Source: Neoceratodus forsteri
Lineage: Eukaryota > Chordata > Ceratodontiformes > Ceratodontidae
Direction: 5' to 3'
NCBI GenBank assembly: GCA_016271365.2
Contig: CM057456.1
Span: 1,392,663,501 to 1,392,727,500, forward strand
Length of the DNA stretch: 64,000 bases
Below the pieces are notes generated by a model that saw only the letters and a list, made by a program, of their open reading frames with translations, was not told where the DNA came from and ran no database searches. Below are positions 55,214 to 64,000 of this stretch, piece after piece; position 1 is the first letter of the stretch, and each line of letters opens with the position of its first letter. The position numbers were made by a program, and so were the translations under genes.

Positions 55214-56937
55214 TCATAGTAAACAAATATTCCAAAAGATCCTCAGGGGAGGCCGAGATCCTCCCAGCAGTTTTTTCCTAGTTGATTCGTACCTAGGACA
55301 CAAGAGTACCACATGTTTGAGATCATCTATGATCCCCACTCCACATTTACAATATGGAAAAAGTACCCCCTCTCTTTTGTCTGAAATGAATGCATTGAGC
55401 ATTATAGTTTTCAGTTCTGAATCTTATATAGATTCTTCTTTGTTTAGCACAGGTTAAAAAAGAGAGAGATGGCTCATATCCCCATGAAATCTTTACTTTT
55501 TTATAAAATCCATAAAGCTTAAGCTTGGAGAGTTGAACATAGAAAGAATTTATGTCTAAATCAATAAGTCTCAATTTGACATCCTGCCTAATCTCCTCAA
55601 ATGGTCTTGTGTAAATGTTATATAAGAGGTGGCCCAATCCGGCCGGCATTATTGTTTCCTTAATAAGTAGAATAAAGGAATGTACATATCTCATGCTAGC
55701 CAATTTGATGTCTTCCACTACACACTTCTGGGATATCTTTGTTGGGGCAAAATAAAAAGTTTCAACAGAAAGAGAATCTGTCGTTCACAGATGAGAGAAG
55801 TCAAGAAACATTGTCCTACCTCCATGGCAAGAATACAGCTTGGAGTTCCATTTAAAAATATTAAGATGTATCTATAGAGTTTATTCAAAATTATTTCTAA
55901 GTCTCTAACCTTAGTATAACCCCAGATTTCAGAGGCATATAACTTGCTCATTCTTATTTTGGCATTAACAACTCTTAATACCCCGCTCACTGATGACTTT
56001 CCCATCTTGCTGTTAAATATTTTTAGGGCATTTACAGAAGTTCCCATTTTAAATTAAATAGCCTACAAACGTTTGTTCCAAGAAAGGCTATAGGCAAAAT
56101 GGGCACCTAAACAGTCATAACACTTAACAGTGTCTGTATGGTTACAGTTTAGCCTAAGGCCTACCGTATTCTTGGTTTGAGAACCAAAAACTAAAATGTT
56201 GGTCTTGCTTTGAGGTTAACTTTCAGTTTCCTTTGAGAACTGAGAGTTTCAAACTGAGCCAATTTTCTTTTAAGATCTAAGACTGAAGTGGAGAGCAAGG
56301 CTAAATCATCTGCATATGCTAAACATTCAATCCTTTGTTCATTAATTTTGGAGTATGAAAATCTGGATTACCTAGCTGGTCCAAGACTGTATTAATGTAG
56401 ATGTTAAATAGAGTGGGGGCCAAAATACACTCCTGTCTGCCCCTCACATTTGTCTCAAATCTATCAGTTAGATGGCCATATTGATTATACTGGACCCTTG
56501 CCCACATATTTTCATAGAGTCTATTAATAACATCAAGAAATAAGGCCTCCAATTTCAGATCCCTTAATGTAGCCCAAAGAATTTTTCTACTAATGCTGTC
56601 GAAGGCCAAGGAGAAGTCCACAAAACAGCCATATAATCTGTTTTTCTTACTTTAGTATACTTCAGATCAGGTGCTGAAGCACATAAAAGTGTTGTACTGT
56701 AGAACAGTCCTTCCAGAAACCATTCTGTGCCTCATTCGATACTGAGTTCTCCTTGACCCATGGCAGCAATCTGCCCAAAATTATACTAGAGAAAATCTTC
56801 TGTGAAACATCTATCAAACGAATAGGCCTATACATCCTTGGGTCATTCGGATCCTCTTTTTTGAAAAATAGGAAGATAACACTACCTGACCAACTGGAAG
56901 GGCAAGAGTACCCCTGAACCAGGCCATTAAACAGCAA
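55214..56937 (-). pseudogene. LINE reverse transcriptase and C-terminal Cys-His region (uncertain clade)
   Basis: Frame 56937-56662 has SWSGSVIFLFFKKEDPND and YRPIRLIDVSQKIFSSII. Frame 56621-56319 has MDFSLAFDSISRKILW (first catalytic Asp kept) and GRQECILAPTLFNIYI. AYADDLALL follows at about 56318-56296, so both catalytic boxes are readable. Frame 56047-55718 has VVNAKIRMSKLYASEIWG. Frame 55402-55214 ends with CKCGVGIIDDLKHVVLLC, a C-x-C...H...C pattern found at the end of several LINE proteins. Stops between frames inactivate it. Confidence 0.74.
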
Positions 56938-57765
56938 AAGAAGAAAAGGAATCCACCAGTTGAGAAAACCTTATAGAAATCACTTTAGGACCCCATCTGG
57001 CACTGGTGCTTTATTTGCCTTAAGGCCAATCAGTGCCATCTGGATTTCATCATCTGTGATCAAGACAGGTCTTGGAAAATGTCATCCTCCTGGATTTTGA
57101 AAGCATCAGGAGTCTCCTGCTCTTCTTGAGAAAACAGAGCTTGGAGAAATGAGATGGCCAAACTTCGGTGTAATATAGGCTTCAATCCTGTTGGCATATC
57201 TATTACATCCCTGGGCAAAAATATTCCAAAATTGTCTTCCATCCCTATCCAAAACAGTCTGCCTCAGTTTTTCCCCAAAGTCCCTGAGTATGTTTATGTC
57301 TCTCCCATTTGAGAATGTTCCTATATTTTTCTCTTTCAGTCTTTAGCAATTTAAAATCTGCTGCAGACTTATTTATTTTCTTCTTATACTGTCTTTAGTT
57401 TTCCTCCAAACTCTTTCTTTGCCTGTAGGCATACCAAATTAAACTAAAACTTTTATAATGATGTAGGATAGTACGTTGTTTTACGTCTAGGTCCAAGTAA
57501 AGAATGAACAGTTTCCCAATTCTCCAAAATATTAAAGGCTATACTTTTGTCCAGGACCAACCCGTGAATATCACCTAAGACTCCTGTACTAAGAATTTCT
57601 TTGAAACTAGCTTTGATGAATTGGTCCCCAATCAATCCTTCTCTTGTTTATGAATTCCAGACTCTTTTCCTGTTGTGCTTCACTCCCTAAAGTTCCAAAA
57701 GGGCATTTGATATTAATTACAATAGCACAGTGTGCTGATTCCAATCTATCCATGACCTCTAACTT

Positions 57766-58571
57766 TTAGATCAGCTTTACTGCTTCCAAATTGGTCCAAA
57801 CCTGATCAGGGGTTGGAGAGCCAGTAGGTCCTCTGTATGTTAAGGATCCAATTAGATCTCCCTGAGTTCTCCCATTTAAAATACAGAAATTTCTACTGGC
57901 CAAGCCTGCTAGCAATTCCCTACCTCTGAGGTTAGATTTTAGATCCTGAACAGTCCTAGTATATGAGGTATTTGGATTAAATATAGATAGTGTTGGATCA
58001 TATCTCAATATACATCCTCCAAGAAATGAGAAGGAATTTTGGCATTAAAGTCTCCAAAAATAATTATAGGGCAAGGTATACCCTTATCTGACAATTCAAG
58101 TGCCATTTTCAGATACTGTATGAAAAGATCAGTGGGATCAGCAGCTCTATTGTGGGTGGGGATATATATTGCAGAGAGTGATCTTCTCTTGTCCCTTGTT
58201 AATCATTAGGGAAAACATACCCTCTGACGTAATAGAAATGTTAGTGGTCTGAAAATTTTGCAAAGTTTTGATTAAAAAGAAAATATCCCTTTAAACTTTC
58301 TAAACTTTTTATCTTTAGTTGCTGGCAGAGTAAAGACAGAATATCCAGCCAATTTGGGAGTTATAGTTTCTGTACACCATGTTTCTTGCAGTCCAATAAT
58401 ATCAAAATTATCCAGAAATCTCACTACTTCCTGATAAATTATTTCAAGATGGATGCCCTCAATATTCCATGAAAGTATAGAAAGGGCATCCACATCTCGA
58501 TCCCCAACTCCCTTATCCAAATTTAGCTGACATTCAGAGTTTATTTCTTTGATATTATCAACAGGCAACAT
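57766..58571 (-). pseudogene. LINE AP-endonuclease (uncertain clade)
   Basis: Frame 58571-58272 shows ALSILSWNIEGIHLEII (Asn block of APE) and NFDIIGLQETWCTETI (catalytic Glu in QETW). Frame 58008-57766 shows FCILNGRTQGDLIGSLTY and the domain end SPTPDQVWTN, where a TDYVL/SDH-like box would be expected. Shifts near 58270 and 58010 separate the parts. It cuts the target to prime reverse transcription. Confidence 0.72.
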
Positions 58572-59142
58572 TTGTCAGGCTTAATCAGTAACTGTCAGTG
58601 GTGAGTAGGTATTAGGGTCAATTAGGCTTCCAAAGTCAATCAGGGGGTTATCTGCCTCTAAGATTGATTATGGGTTATCCTTGGTCTGTTTAAACCATGA
58701 AAAGCCTTCACCCAAGTCTAATGTGTTAACTAAATGTATTCCGAAACAATCCAGCTTGCTGGCCACAGAAAGCAAGCTGCTAGTTGTATGAGGATTTTTA
58801 AATGTAATATCAATCTGTGTTGTGGGCTCAAGGTCTCCATATAACTTTATGGAGACCACCATGTTTCTGGAGATATAAATCCTAATGCTCTTTCCAAGAA
58901 TGGCAACAAAACTTCCCTAACTTTCCTATGAAAATCATTGTGCAAAACCTTCCACCCAAAGATAGTTATGGTCCTTCTAAGCTGCAGTATACTTTGCTCT
59001 GCTTCAGTACATGATCCTATATCACTCCCAAGAGTTTTCTCTGTGCTATCGTATCTTCTCACTCTGCACCTCCCTATGGAGAATCTCTTCTGGGGAAGGA
59101 TAAGACTGTATAGGAACCTCTATACATGAAAGCTTCATGTTT

Positions 59143-59800
59143 AGCTTGGAAAGTAGCACATACATCAATAAGTTTAGTCATCATGCTGTACTGCACGTTA
59201 GTCAAAGCAAAGTGGATCATGTCAGTAAAGGATTTTAATGATCCTCCCTTTATTTTTTCAGCAACTATAAATCTGAAGTCATTGTACTGGCTAACAATTT
59301 CTGCCTGGTCCACTGATGAAAATAAATAGTCCTGATATTTGCTGTACAGTCTCTCAATATTTGATGAGCCAAACTCGAAGCTGCAATGTGGTATTGCTGC
59401 AAAATCAAAGGCAGATCAGTCAGCAAGTTCACCTGCATGAAATCAGCTGTCCAGATGGTCACATAACAGGCCAATGAATTGCAAAATTGCCATTGTGCTT
59501 ACTTCAGCTGTGCAATTAGCCAAAATGAGTTTTACTGGTTGGTTCCAGTAGACAGTTTCACCCAGGTACTGGCTTCTGATCTTTTTTTATTTTTGCCCTA
59601 ACAATCTGTGTAGCTTCAACTGTTGATAGACTCTTTTCTGAAACATCTTAGGCAACTCTGCCAACTCCAAAAGTACATCATTCAATACTGTTCTGGCAAC
59701 ATGGTATTCAGGGTTGGACAGCTTCTTAAAGCAGTTCTTAGCAATGGGATCGTTGATGGATGCATGCATAACTGTATGTGATGTCATTTACCCTAGGTAT
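59143..59800 (-). pseudogene. hAT transposase, central piece
   Basis: Three - strand frames make up this piece. Frame 59787-59587 has NCFKKLSNPEYHVARTVL, LNDVLLELAELPKMFQ and KRVYQQLKLHRLLGQK. Frame 59474-59265 has NLLTDLPLILQQYHIAAS. Frame 59313-59143 has DFRFIVAEKIKGGSLKSF. The sequence resembles hAT proteins of the KIAA1586-like domesticated lineage by general pattern. Catalytic acidic residues cannot be assigned with confidence in these fragments. The coding is broken by shifts near 59580 and 59300. Confidence 0.65.
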
Positions 59801-60344
59801 GGTTTACAGTGGCTATGCTGGGTATTGTCAAGATCAGTGGGGGTTTTAAAATGTATTTTTGCAATGCAGTGAGTGTGTCAGTGTGATGTAAGAGAGAGAT
59901 GCATTTAGAGACCGTATTTTCTTCCATTCGGATCCATACTAAGCTAGTCTGAATTTATGAAATCAAATGAAAAGGACATTATTTTGCACTGCTATTTCTT
60001 GCTATTCATTGTAGAATTACTATCCCCATGTAGCCAACATGGGCAACCTTCTACAAGCACTGATTCATTGAATCTCAAATGTGTGTATAATGTGAGACCG
60101 TTTTAAAGAGACACGCAATCTCATCTCTCTAGACATATGTACAGTCAGTGTTTCAGCCTGCTAATTGAGAAGTTTCTACCCATCCCGGCCCCTCAAATCT
60201 GAATGATGACTATAGTCACTACTTCATGAACATGAGGATCCCTATCAGCTGCTTTGTGCGCTACTACTGAAGCTGTGTGCGGGTTATTTCTGACTGCTGT
60301 GCGTGCGCACGTGCGCACACCTTAGGGGGAACATAGCTGGTGAC

Positions 60345-60683
60345 ATGCTGTGTTTTTGCCCAGTAGTCTCACAGCTCTACTGACCAGGGACCATATTTCT
60401 CTGTACGTTGCTTAACTGTTTGCTATTCGTGTACCACTGAGACGTTGTCCTCCTGTATCGCCTGCTTCAGTCATGTAACTGTATGCTACTCTTGTATCAC
60501 TGAGGCATTGTCCTCCTGTAACACCCGTTGAAACCTTGTAACTATTGCTTGAAACCTGTAACTATTACTGTGTATTGAGCTATGTAACACTGTCTGTCTT
60601 TGTACTTCATGACGAGGTGTCTTTGTAAACGAGTCCTTGACTCAAAGGTCTGTAAATCCGATATTTTAAATAAAAATAAAAAA
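60345..60683 (+). repeat. 3' untranslated end of the L2, displaced by the hAT
   Basis: It continues the L2 after the hAT target duplication. It includes a ~70-base internal repeat (GTACCACTGAGACGTTGTCC and GTATCACTGAGGCATTGTCC) and the terminal stem-loop GAGTC CTT GACTC, then TTTTAAATAAAAATAAA. Confidence 0.72.
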
Positions 60684-61390
60684 GTACTAACCTTTCCATT
60701 AACAGGGATTCCATTAATTTCCCCACCACTGATGTGAGACTGAGCAGCCTATAGTTGCTAGCCTCCTCCCTGCTGCTCTTATGGAGTGGGACCGCATCTG
60801 CTTTCCTCCAGTCCTCTAGAACCACGCCTGTTTCCAGTGAGCTGTTGAATAAGGTCATCAGTGGTGCAGACAGCACCTCTCTGGCATGCTTTAGTACCCT
60901 TAGTTGTATCCCTTCAAGTCCCATGGTCTAGTCCACTTTCAGAGCTGCATGTCCCTTTGGTATTCTTTCCTCTGAAAATAGACTTGTGTTCACCCCTCCC
61001 CCCCCTTTTGTTCTGCTTCTTCCTAGTGGTCCACCCTCCCACTCCCTCCACTGTGAAGCCTGAGCAGAAGTACCTCTTCAGGATATCTGCTTTCTCCTGA
61101 TGTTCTGCTCAGTCTCCCCCTGACGGCCTCCTTATTATCACTATCCCTCCCCTTGCTTTCCTCTTCTCACATGTGTACCTGAAGAAAGTCTTATTCCCTT
61201 TAGCTATCCTTTCCTATGTCTGCACCTTTGCTCCCCTCACTGTCTTACCAGCTTCCCTCTGTTTTACTTAGTACACATCGCCATCTTCCTCCCTCTACAT
61301 TTTCCTTGGAGCGCCTGAATGCTCTCCTTTTTTCCTTCACCACCGTGGCCACTTCCCTAGAGGACTATAACGGTCTCTTTTTATGGCTGT

Positions 61391-62489
61391 GGGTGTAGCC
61401 CAGCAGATGTTTTGCATTCAGAAAAGGGCTGTTGTCATTTTTGCTACCAAACAACATGATAGAGAGTTAAAAACAGATTCCTCCACTGAAGCCTCATTAC
61501 TACGCTGCCTGTGTGTGTATAGGAATCTGTAGAGCACTATTTTTCCTCTGGCTTGAGGAGTTAATTGAGCCCACAGAAAGTAACTCATTATCTTCTGGCA
61601 GTCATTCTGTGTTAGATTACCAGTGGATAGTACAGACATCATAAAAATCTATTGGAAGTAGAATGGGTTAAACACTTCCTGGAGCTTTCTGCATAACAAA
61701 TAAGCTCTGCTGTGCCCTCAGCCCCTATGAACACTTCATTAATCCATTTGACACCACCATCCTAAGAGCAGTCATTCTGCTACTTTGCAGGACATTCCAT
61801 AGCAAAGAGTCCCAGCGATGCCTGTTTCCAGATAATACACTAACTTCATTTTCTCAGGCAGGCAGTTCTGGGCTACTGTTTATAGTCTACTGAATGTTCT
61901 TAACCTGCAATTTGTGACTATAGGTGTTTACAACTGAATGACATCAACCACATTTGCTTCGCTTGCAAATAGGTAGGCATGTGTGTGTTTAATTTTTGTT
62001 TGACTTGGGTTACACACAGAATCTGATCAGTTCATAACATGCTGTATTGTGATTAAATGAACTGATAAATGGGGGTTTTGGTTTCTTTTACAAATTCATT
62101 TTTCCTGACCATGGATATACTAAAACAAAAATTTCTCAACAAAATGTTTAGAAATAAGGAGTTTAGCAGTAATTTAGTTGATGTGGTGTAAAGATAAAGA
62201 ACTGCTCCCTTGAAAATGACCTGGTTTTGGGGGGGCTGCCACAAGCAGAATGGGACTTCATAGCTGGGGAGCTCATAGCAGCAGAAGAGGCATGATGGCA
62301 TTAAAAGCGTAATGGTGTGGATGTAGAGGCACCAGTATTTGAGCATGACTTTGGTAGAGGACTAAGTATGACTTGGGGGTTGGGGGATCATCAGGAATTG
62401 AGTGAGTCTTGGTATGTTTAGAATAATGGTTTTCTGAAACTTCAACCTTCAATGGGTTAGACTCTGCATCCATCTGTACAGTATGTCAC
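61391..62489. other. Intronic sequence without recognised feature
   Basis: The - strand open frames at 61418-61642 and 62053-62346 have no family motif. Nothing else is recognised. Confidence 0.4.
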
Positions 62490-62820
62490 TAAGCCACATG
62501 CAGTGGGGTGTGGGTAAAAACCAGATCACCAGTCCTGGACCAGAGCTGTAAAATCTGGACTGGGCACAGCTTGTGCAAATACAGTATTGCTGATCCACTC
62601 ACTCCAGATGATCTGGTCTGGCTTTTACCTATCTGGTCTGGTCCTGACGGTTCAGTTTTCAACCATGCCAAGGAAGGATTGAAAAACGGACTTCCAGGAG
62701 CGGACCAGATACGTAAAAGTCGGACTGAACAGTTCAGCCAGAGTGACCAGCAGTATCTGTGCAAGTTGCACCCAGTATGGCCAGCTTGGATTTTTACGGA
62801 ACTGCTGTGGCTTAGGTCTG
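62490..62820. repeat. Large imperfect palindrome (fold-back element or MITE)
   Basis: Two arms of about 150 bases meet near 62675. The left arm (for example TAAGCCACATGCAGT, GTAAAATCTGG, CTTTTACCTATCTGGTC, GTTTTCAACC) is repeated in inverse complement in the right arm (to GCTGTGGCTTA at about 62818). It fits a fold-back MITE. The ends would be TAAGCCACA / TGTGGCTTA. No target duplication is certain. Confidence 0.7.
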
Positions 62821-63090
62821 TCAGTCCAGTTTTTAATCAATCTTTATTTTATACTGAAAGGTATGTGAGAAAAAATGCCCGTTTACACAAACGTCCAGTT
62901 AAGCATAAAAAGAGAACAGAACATCAGGTCAAACAATTACATAGCAAAATACAGTATAAACAGGTCTAACAGAAACATGTCTAATACAGAAATTTTGACA
63001 GATATACAGAAGAAAGGGGAAGCAAATAAAGAACAGTGACAAATTTACAGCATGGAATATAGTTGGATGTACAATTCAGGAACATGAACA
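62821..63090. other. AT-rich sequence without recognised feature
   Basis: It may be a LINE 3' end on the - strand, but there is no supporting motif. Confidence 0.35.
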
Positions 63091-64000
63091 GTTGGGTGAT
63101 GCATCGAAAAGAAGTGCAAGTCCTGCAGCACCCAGATCCTGCATGCGGATGAGCATTCCCGCTGCGTGATCTGCCACGGTCCCAAACACCGGGTCAAGGA
63201 CTGTGTGCACTGCCAATCCCTCAACCAGGCCACATGGATTAGGCACCAGAAAAAAGCTTGAAGCCCACTTGCTGGAGAAGTGCCTAGCTTTGATGGAAAA
63301 GGAGCTGCAGAATCTGTGGGAAAAATCTTCTTCTCCAACGCCAGAACCCAAAAAGAAGAAAAAGGACAAGGAGAGGCACTGAGACTGGGATAGGTCTCCA
63401 TCCACTTGGCGGCGACCATCAGGCACCACTGACACTGGAGGGGCCTCCACTTCGGTAAGTACCCCTACTGCCAGGTCTCCTACCATTCCGGTGGATCAGA
63501 CCATGGCATCCCTGCCTGCTTTACTCACGGTGCAGTCAGGGCTCTTCTTGGACGATGGAACCCCTGTTGTGCTCCTTAGGCCAATATCTTCTTCAGGGTC
63601 TGTCACCAGCAGCCAGGTTGATAAGTCACTCCCGGCCCCACCGAGGAGCACACGGTCACAGCCGGTAAGCTGGACTCCAGCTCCACTGTTGTCTGCATGG
63701 CCCAAGCCGATAAGTCGGACGTTAGCTCTTCTGACATCTGCACAGCTGCGGCTGATAAGTCACTCCCCAGTTCCTCTGGGGACCGCACACTTGAAGCTGT
63801 CCCGTCGGGGTTGCATGATGCCCCTGATATTGAGTTGAGCCAGCTGCCAGACACGCAGCAGTCTTTAGAGAGTTCCTTGTTCCCACTGACTCAACCAGAC
63901 TGTCCGGGCCTGCATGAAGATCAAGAGCCAGAGGTGGGCACTAATCTGGAGGTTCCCCCTCCTTTGCAGAGTCAGTCTCTTCCTGGTTCGCCCGCTAGAC
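63091..64000 (+). mobile_element. DIRS element, Gag start (copy E, runs off the window)
   Basis: It opens with sequence reading KKCKSCSTQILHADEHSR and the zinc motif CVICHGPKHRVKDCVHC (about 63151-63201; C-x2-C-x4-H-x4-C-x2-C). This is the same spacing as in the Gag start of the elements at 27.6 and 44.1 kb. A proline/serine/threonine-rich linker follows (63490-63960), as in those Gags, with at least one frame change. The polymerase and recombinase would lie beyond 64000. The left terminal repeat was not seen, so the copy is probably truncated or joined at its left. Confidence 0.68.

Larger units (their letters stand above)
54960..59142 (-). mobile_element. APE-type LINE of uncertain clade inserted in the hAT transposase
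   Basis: A 4.2 kb near-complete LINE on the - strand is flanked by a 14-bp duplication with one mismatch (AGCTTGGAATGTAG at 54946-54959, AGCTTGGAAAGTAG at 59143-59156). It has an upstream frame (59062-58668) of unknown role, an endonuclease (58571-57766), a reverse transcriptase (56937-56280) and a C-terminal region (55718-55214). The 3' end has an AT-rich stretch and a (TAC)n-like tail. It is not CR1 or L2, and RTE-, I- or Nimb-like placement is open. Frame breaks make it inactive. Confidence 0.75.
54428..60336 (-). mobile_element. hAT DNA transposon with LINE insertion
   Basis: The element is bounded by a perfect 8-bp target duplication CTGGTGAC (54420-54427 and 60337-60344), the hAT hallmark. 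Terminal inverted repeats are CAATGTTCCCTCTAA on the left and CTATGTTCCCCCTAAG (read inward from the right). Transposase remnants lie on the - strand (59800-59143 and 54959-54790). A LINE (54960-59142) accounts for 4.2 kb; without it the hAT is about 1.7 kb, so part of the transposase was probably already deleted. The termini resemble Tip100/Zaphod-type elements, a guess from memory. Confidence 0.88.
52066..60683 (+). mobile_element. L2-type LINE inserted in the CR1
   Basis: The + strand frames start in the linker before the reverse transcriptase (LNSDVSLDLFTHAFNKA, MPWVTASLIQKLKAR). They run through [18 protein letters not shown] (first box, about 53050), a YANDAM-like second box (about 53370) and LEQVSSYKYLGITINSAL, to the thumb and C-terminus near 54215. 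The 3' part is split by a hAT element (54428-60336). The last 340 bases reappear at 60345-60683 with GAGTC (60631-60635) / GACTC (60639-60643) and AAATAAAAATAAAAAA. Frameshifts are many. Confidence 0.78.
50757..61390 (-). mobile_element. CR1 LINE on - strand, host of a nested insertion stack
   Basis: The 3' half (50757-52065) reads on the - strand from DMAYLDFSKAFDTVPHRR (about 51900) to the 3' end near CCTATGTTTCTAAG. The 5' half (60684-61390) reads GLEGIQLRVLKHAREVL, VLEDWRKADAVPLHKS and NYRLLSLTSVVGKLME. The two halves join in frame if 52066-60683 is removed, with GTAC (52062-52065 and 60684-60687) as target duplication. The element is therefore one CR1 split by an L2. It is inactive. Confidence 0.8.

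Noticed and set aside
62508..62969. 153-codon + strand open frame
   Set aside because: It lies across the palindrome; the matching - strand frames show the same composition. No domain is visible.
1..64000. tRNA genes, CRISPR arrays or bacterial operons
   Set aside because: tRNA-like boxes are only in SINE heads; no array of spaced repeats; spliced exons and LINEs show a eukaryotic genome.

Overview
This is a vertebrate nuclear genome window, almost entirely intronic and built from layered transposable elements. The only host coding sequence I can support is two consecutive phase-0 exons on the + strand (18811-18957 and 50258-50371). They encode the stalk coiled coil of an axonemal outer-arm dynein heavy chain, most like DNAH11, and are separated by a 31.3 kb intron. 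The intron size, the four or more DIRS tyrosine-recombinase elements, the CR1 and L2 LINEs, the Gmr1-type LTR element and a newt satellite-2-like hammerhead repeat suggest a large-genome amphibian (salamander-like) or a lungfish. The sequence alone does not settle the species.

Layout. 0-2.6 kb: an L2 LINE 3' part ending against a DIRS 3' end. 3.3-4.17 kb: a ~365 bp tandem repeat, 2.4 copies, carrying hammerhead ribozymes and a snRNA-type enhancer (octamer plus SPH/Staf-like site) in each unit; a CR1 LINE truncates it (4.17-7.06 kb). 7.06-13.75 kb: two DIRS copies, one interrupted by a CR1. 13.77-17.6 kb: an L2/Rex1-like LINE split by another CR1. 18.3-20.1 kb: a SINE, the first dynein exon, and an inverted-repeat element containing a 37 bp minisatellite and a poly(A) retroposon. 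20.56-21.26 kb: a solo LTR. 23.1-26.5 kb: a CR1-like LINE split by an L2. 27.2-33.1 kb: a nearly full-length DIRS. 36.5-42.55 kb: a full-length Gmr1-like LTR retrotransposon on the - strand with integrase placed before reverse transcriptase. 43.8-49.8 kb: a second nearly full-length DIRS of another family. 50.26 kb: the second dynein exon. 50.76-61.4 kb: a four-level nest (LINE inside hAT inside L2 inside CR1). 62.5-62.8 kb: a large palindrome. 63.1-64 kb: the gag start of a further DIRS.

Nearly every mobile-element gene is broken by stops or frameshifts. The most interesting feature is the hammerhead repeat at 3.3-4.17 kb, which has the hallmarks of a retrozyme or satellite-2-type self-cleaving transcription unit. 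Also notable are the shared 3' stem-loop in L2 copies and an L2-like tail on some SINEs, the shared DIRS Gag zinc motif, and the insertion order readable from target-site duplications.
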